Source of the DNA: an uncultured Collinsella sp.
Lineage (GTDB): Bacteria; Actinomycetota; Coriobacteriia; Coriobacteriales; Coriobacteriaceae
Direction of reading: 5' to 3'
Length of the DNA stretch: 15,318 nt
Assembly: GCA_900757465.1 (NCBI GenBank)
Contig: CAAENY010000127.1
Location: 1 to 15,318, forward strand
This document shows, one piece after another, positions 13,134-15,318 of the stretch. Numbering within the stretch: the first letter of the stretch is position 1; the number at the start of each line of letters is the position of its first letter. The translations under genes were made by a program, and so were the position numbers. The notes beneath the pieces were generated by a model that had not been told where the DNA came from, searched no databases, and saw only the letters and a list, made by a program, of their open reading frames with translations.

Positions 13134-15158
13134 ATGCGTCAATTTAAGACCGAGAGCAAAAAACTGCTCGACCTCATGATCAACTCCATCTACACCAATA
13201 AGGAAATCTTCCTGCGCGAGCTTATCTCTAACGCGAGCGACGCCGTCGACAAGCTCAACTTTAAGAGCCTGCAGGACCCGAGCGTCAAGATCGACCAGGG
13301 CGACCTGGCCATTCGCGTCTCCTTTGATAAAGACGCCCGCACCATTACCATCTCGGATAACGGCATTGGCATGACCGCCGAGGAGCTCGAGCGCAATCTG
13401 GGCACCATCGCCCATTCCGGCTCCGAGGAGTTTAAGACCGAGAACGCCGAGCAGCAGGGTTCGGATGTCGACATCATCGGCCAGTTTGGCGTGGGCTTCT
13501 ACTCGGCTTTTATGGTCGCCGGCCATGTGAAGGTCGTCAGCCGCGCCTATGGCGAGGATGTCGCCCATGTGTGGGAATCCGACGGTCTTGAGGGCTACAC
13601 CATCGAGGACGGCGAGCGCGCCGAGCACGGTACCGATGTCATCCTGACGCTGCGCGAGAACGAGAAGCTCGATGCCGACGGCGAAGCCGAGACCTACGAT
13701 CGCTTCCTGACCGAGTGGGGCCTCAAGAGCCTGATTCAGCAGTACAGCAACTATGTGCGCTACCCGATCCAGATGATGGTGTCCAAGAGCCGCCAGAAAC
13801 CCAAGCCCGAGGACGCGCCGGATGATTACAAGCCCGAGTACGAGGACTACCAGGAGCTCGAAACCGTCAACTCCATGACGCCGATCTGGAAAAAGCGCAG
13901 CTCCGACGTTGAGCAGAAGGATTACAACGAGTTCTACAAGTCCACGTTCCACGACTTTGACGATCCTGCGCGCACCATCAGCTTCCACGCCGAGGGCACG
14001 CTCGAGTATGACGCCCTGCTGTTTGTGCCGGGACGCGCGCCGTTCGATCTGTACAGCAAGGACTACGAGAAGGGTCTGGCGCTCTACAGCTCCAACGTCC
14101 TGATCATGGAGAAGTGCGACGACCTGCTGCCCGACTACTACAACTTTGTCCGCGGCGTCGTGGATTCCGCCGACGTGTCGCTCAACATCTCGCGCGAGAC
14201 GCTGCAGCAGAACCGTCAGCTCAAGGCCATCGCCAAGCGTGTGGAAAAGAAGATTACCGCCGACCTTGAGGATATGCGTGACAACGACCGCGAAGCCTAC
14301 GAGAAGTTCTTTGAGAACTTTGGCCGCGGTCTTAAGTACGGCATCTACTCGAGCTATGGCATGAAGGCCGATGAGCTCGCCGACCTGTTGCTGTTCTGGT
14401 CTGCCAAGGAACAGAAGATGATTACCCTGGCCGAGTATGCCAAGGGCATGCCCGAGGATCAGAAGGCCATCTACTACGCCGCCGGCGACTCGCGCGAGCG
14501 CTTGGCCAAGATGCCCGTGGTAAAGGGCGTGCTCGACCGCGGCTATGACGTGCTGCTGCTGACGCAGGATGTGGATGAGTTCACGTTCCAGGCTATGCGT
14601 GAGTACGTTGCCGCCGATATGCCCAAGATCTACGAGGACGATGCTGCCCGCGAGGCTGCCGAGAAGGCTGTGGCCGACGGTGCCGAGCCCGAGGTCGAGG
14701 ATCGTCATCTGGAGCTCAAGAACGTCGCGACCGGTGATCTTGACCTGGCGACCGAGGACGAGAAGAAGGAGGCCGAGGACGCCACCAAGGAAAACGAGGA
14801 CCTCTTCAGCGCTATGAAGGAGGCGCTCGGTGACAAGGTCGAAAAAGTTGCCGTCTCCGCGCGCCTGACCGATGCCCCCGCTTGCATCACCACCGAGGGC
14901 CCACTTTCGCTCGAGATGGAGAAGGTGCTCCAGAAGGGACCCGAGGGCGCGCCCGACGGCATGCCCAAGAGCCAACGCGTGCTCGAGCTCAACGCCAAGC
15001 ACCCGGTCTTTGACAAGCTTGTCGCTGCCCAGAAGGCAGGCGACGCCGACAAGATCAAGCAGTACTCCGGTTTGCTCTATGACCAGGCCCTGCTGGTCGA
15101 GGGCATTCTGCCCGAGGACCCCGTTGCCTTCGCAGCAGCTGTTTGCAACTTGATGTAG
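13134..15158 (+). CDS. htpG: Molecular chaperone HtpG (bacterial Hsp90)
   Basis: A 674-aa ATP-dependent cytosolic chaperone that remodels client proteins as a dimer. ATG 13134 follows AAAGGA (13122-13127). The N-terminal GHKL ATPase domain has the Hsp90 signature YTNKEIFLRELISNASDAVD (20-39; catalytic Glu29, Mg-binding Asn33), DNGIGM (75-80) and the lid GQFGVGF (116-122). The middle domain carries NISRETLQQN (351-360), with the ATP-contacting Arg354. The C-terminal dimerisation domain ends LEGILPEDPVAFAAAVCNL-like sequence. It is about 50 residues longer than E. coli HtpG (624 aa), mainly because of a charged acidic segment at about 500-560 (REAAEKAVADGAEPEVEDRH and onward). It is monocistronic, with its own leader and downstream hairpins. 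Confidence 0.97.
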   Translation: MRQFKTESKKLLDLMINSIYTNKEIFLRELISNASDAVDKLNFKSLQDPSVKIDQGDLAIRVSFDKDARTITISDNGIGMTAEELERNLGTIAHSGSEEFKTENAEQQGSDVDIIGQFGVGFYSAFMVAGHVKVVSRAYGEDVAHVWESDGLEGYTIEDGERAEHGTDVILTLRENEKLDADGEAETYDRFLTEWGLKSLIQQYSNYVRYPIQMMVSKSRQKPKPEDAPDDYKPEYEDYQELETVNSMTPIWKKRSSDVEQKDYNEFYKSTFHDFDDPARTISFHAEGTLEYDALLFVPGRAPFDLYSKDYEKGLALYSSNVLIMEKCDDLLPDYYNFVRGVVDSADVSLNISRETLQQNRQLKAIAKRVEKKITADLEDMRDNDREAYEKFFENFGRGLKYGIYSSYGMKADELADLLLFWSAKEQKMITLAEYAKGMPEDQKAIYYAAGDSRERLAKMPVVKGVLDRGYDVLLLTQDVDEFTFQAMREYVAADMPKIYEDDAAREAAEKAVADGAEPEVEDRHLELKNVATGDLDLATEDEKKEAEDATKENEDLFSAMKEALGDKVEKVAVSARLTDAPACITTEGPLSLEMEKVLQKGPEGAPDGMPKSQRVLELNAKHPVFDKLVAAQKAGDADKIKQYSGLLYDQALLVEGILPEDPVAFAAAVCNLM

Positions 15159-15166
15159 TTAGGTAT

Positions 15167-15192
15167 TTACGCGGTTTTACCAAACCGCGTAA
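15167..15192 (+). terminator. Stem-loop directly after htpG
   Basis: TTACGCGGTTT (15167-15177), loop TACC, AAACCGCGTAA (15182-15192): a perfect 11-bp stem starting 8 nt after the stop. No T-run follows, so it may protect the 3' end or slow polymerase rather than act as a classical terminator. Confidence 0.55.
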
Positions 15193-15213
15193 CGGCTCGA
15201 CGCTGCCCTCAGT

Positions 15214-15237
15214 TCCGCCGTTCTAACGAACGGCGGA
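15214..15237. repeat. Second stem-loop downstream of htpG
   Basis: TCCGCCGTTC (15214-15223), loop TAAC, GAACGGCGGA (15228-15237), a perfect 10-bp stem. It is flanked by a direct repeat TCGACGCTGC at 15197-15206 and 15242-15251. No T-run follows. Confidence 0.6.
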
Positions 15238-15283
15238 CCAGTCGACGCTGCGCGGGCGCCAGAGCGACAACTTGTCATTCAAA

Positions 15284-15318
15284 GAGGACGGCATGACCAG
15301 AAGGTCTATGCCGTCCTC
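15284..15318. terminator. Third, long stem-loop at the window end
   Basis: GAGGACGGCAT (15284-15294) pairs with ATGCCGTCCTC (15308-15318). An inner GACC/GGTC stem with a single bulged T encloses an AGAA loop, for about 15 bp in all. Three A residues precede it and the sequence ends at its last base, so a following T-run cannot be seen. It is probably a terminator, possibly bidirectional. Confidence 0.5.

Noticed and set aside
13050..15002. 650-codon antisense open frame opposite htpG
   Set aside because: It lies wholly within the shadow of a certain gene and arises from high-GC codon bias; its Leu/Gly/Val/His-rich composition matches other antisense shadows.
1..15318. CRISPR array
   Set aside because: No regularly spaced direct repeats; the repeats at 1-580 are irregular and tRNA-derived.

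Overview
The window looks like a chromosomal segment of a high-GC gut actinobacterium of the class Coriobacteriia, most likely Collinsella or a close relative. The basis is GC-rich coding sequence with G/C-biased third positions, tRNA genes that encode their own CCA, VanR/VanS-like and PhoB/PhoR-like two-component systems of the type found in Gram-positive gut anaerobes, and a Gram-positive style Wzz/BY-kinase/PHP-phosphatase trio. The genus is inferred from general knowledge and was not tested by a search.

Layout. (1) Positions 1-677 are a non-coding tRNA region. It holds one intact tRNA-Arg(ACG) with its promoter and terminator, flanked on both sides by degenerate repeat units. Each unit ends in an exact 20-nt copy of the tRNA 3' end plus its own terminator, and a hairpin-rich repeat lies between. 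(2) 678-3119 encodes an 813-residue cytoplasmic protein of unknown function with a TPR-like C-terminal part. (3) 3120-3434 contains tRNA-Ser(GCT), its terminator, an inverted copy of its T-arm, and a terminator for the converging gene. (4) 3435-4775 (minus strand) is a secreted serine D,D-carboxypeptidase. It is divergent from a VanR/VanS-like two-component system (4973-6933), and the shared intergenic region carries a 27-bp dyad that is a strong operator candidate. (5) 7037-10133 is a phosphate-linked block: pstB without other pst genes, then a PhoB/PhoP-type regulator and a PhoR-type kinase. (6) 10329-12393 is a compact Wzz (chain length) - tyrosine kinase - PHP phosphatase operon, with no glycosyltransferase beside it. 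(7) 12433-12933 is a GNAT acetyltransferase. (8) 13134-15158 is htpG (Hsp90), preceded by a leader with a terminator-like hairpin and followed by three strong stem-loops.

How the genes fit together. Most of the window concerns envelope sensing and remodelling. A VanS-like membrane sensor sits back to back with a peptidoglycan D,D-carboxypeptidase. A phosphate-responsive two-component system is coupled to the Pst ATPase. A phosphotyrosine switch (CpsC-CpsD-CpsB) would set export and length of a surface polysaccharide encoded elsewhere. There are no vanHAX-like genes, no CRISPR array, no transposase and no phage genes. The most unusual material is non-coding: the tRNA-tail repeats, the divergent dyad and the htpG leader.
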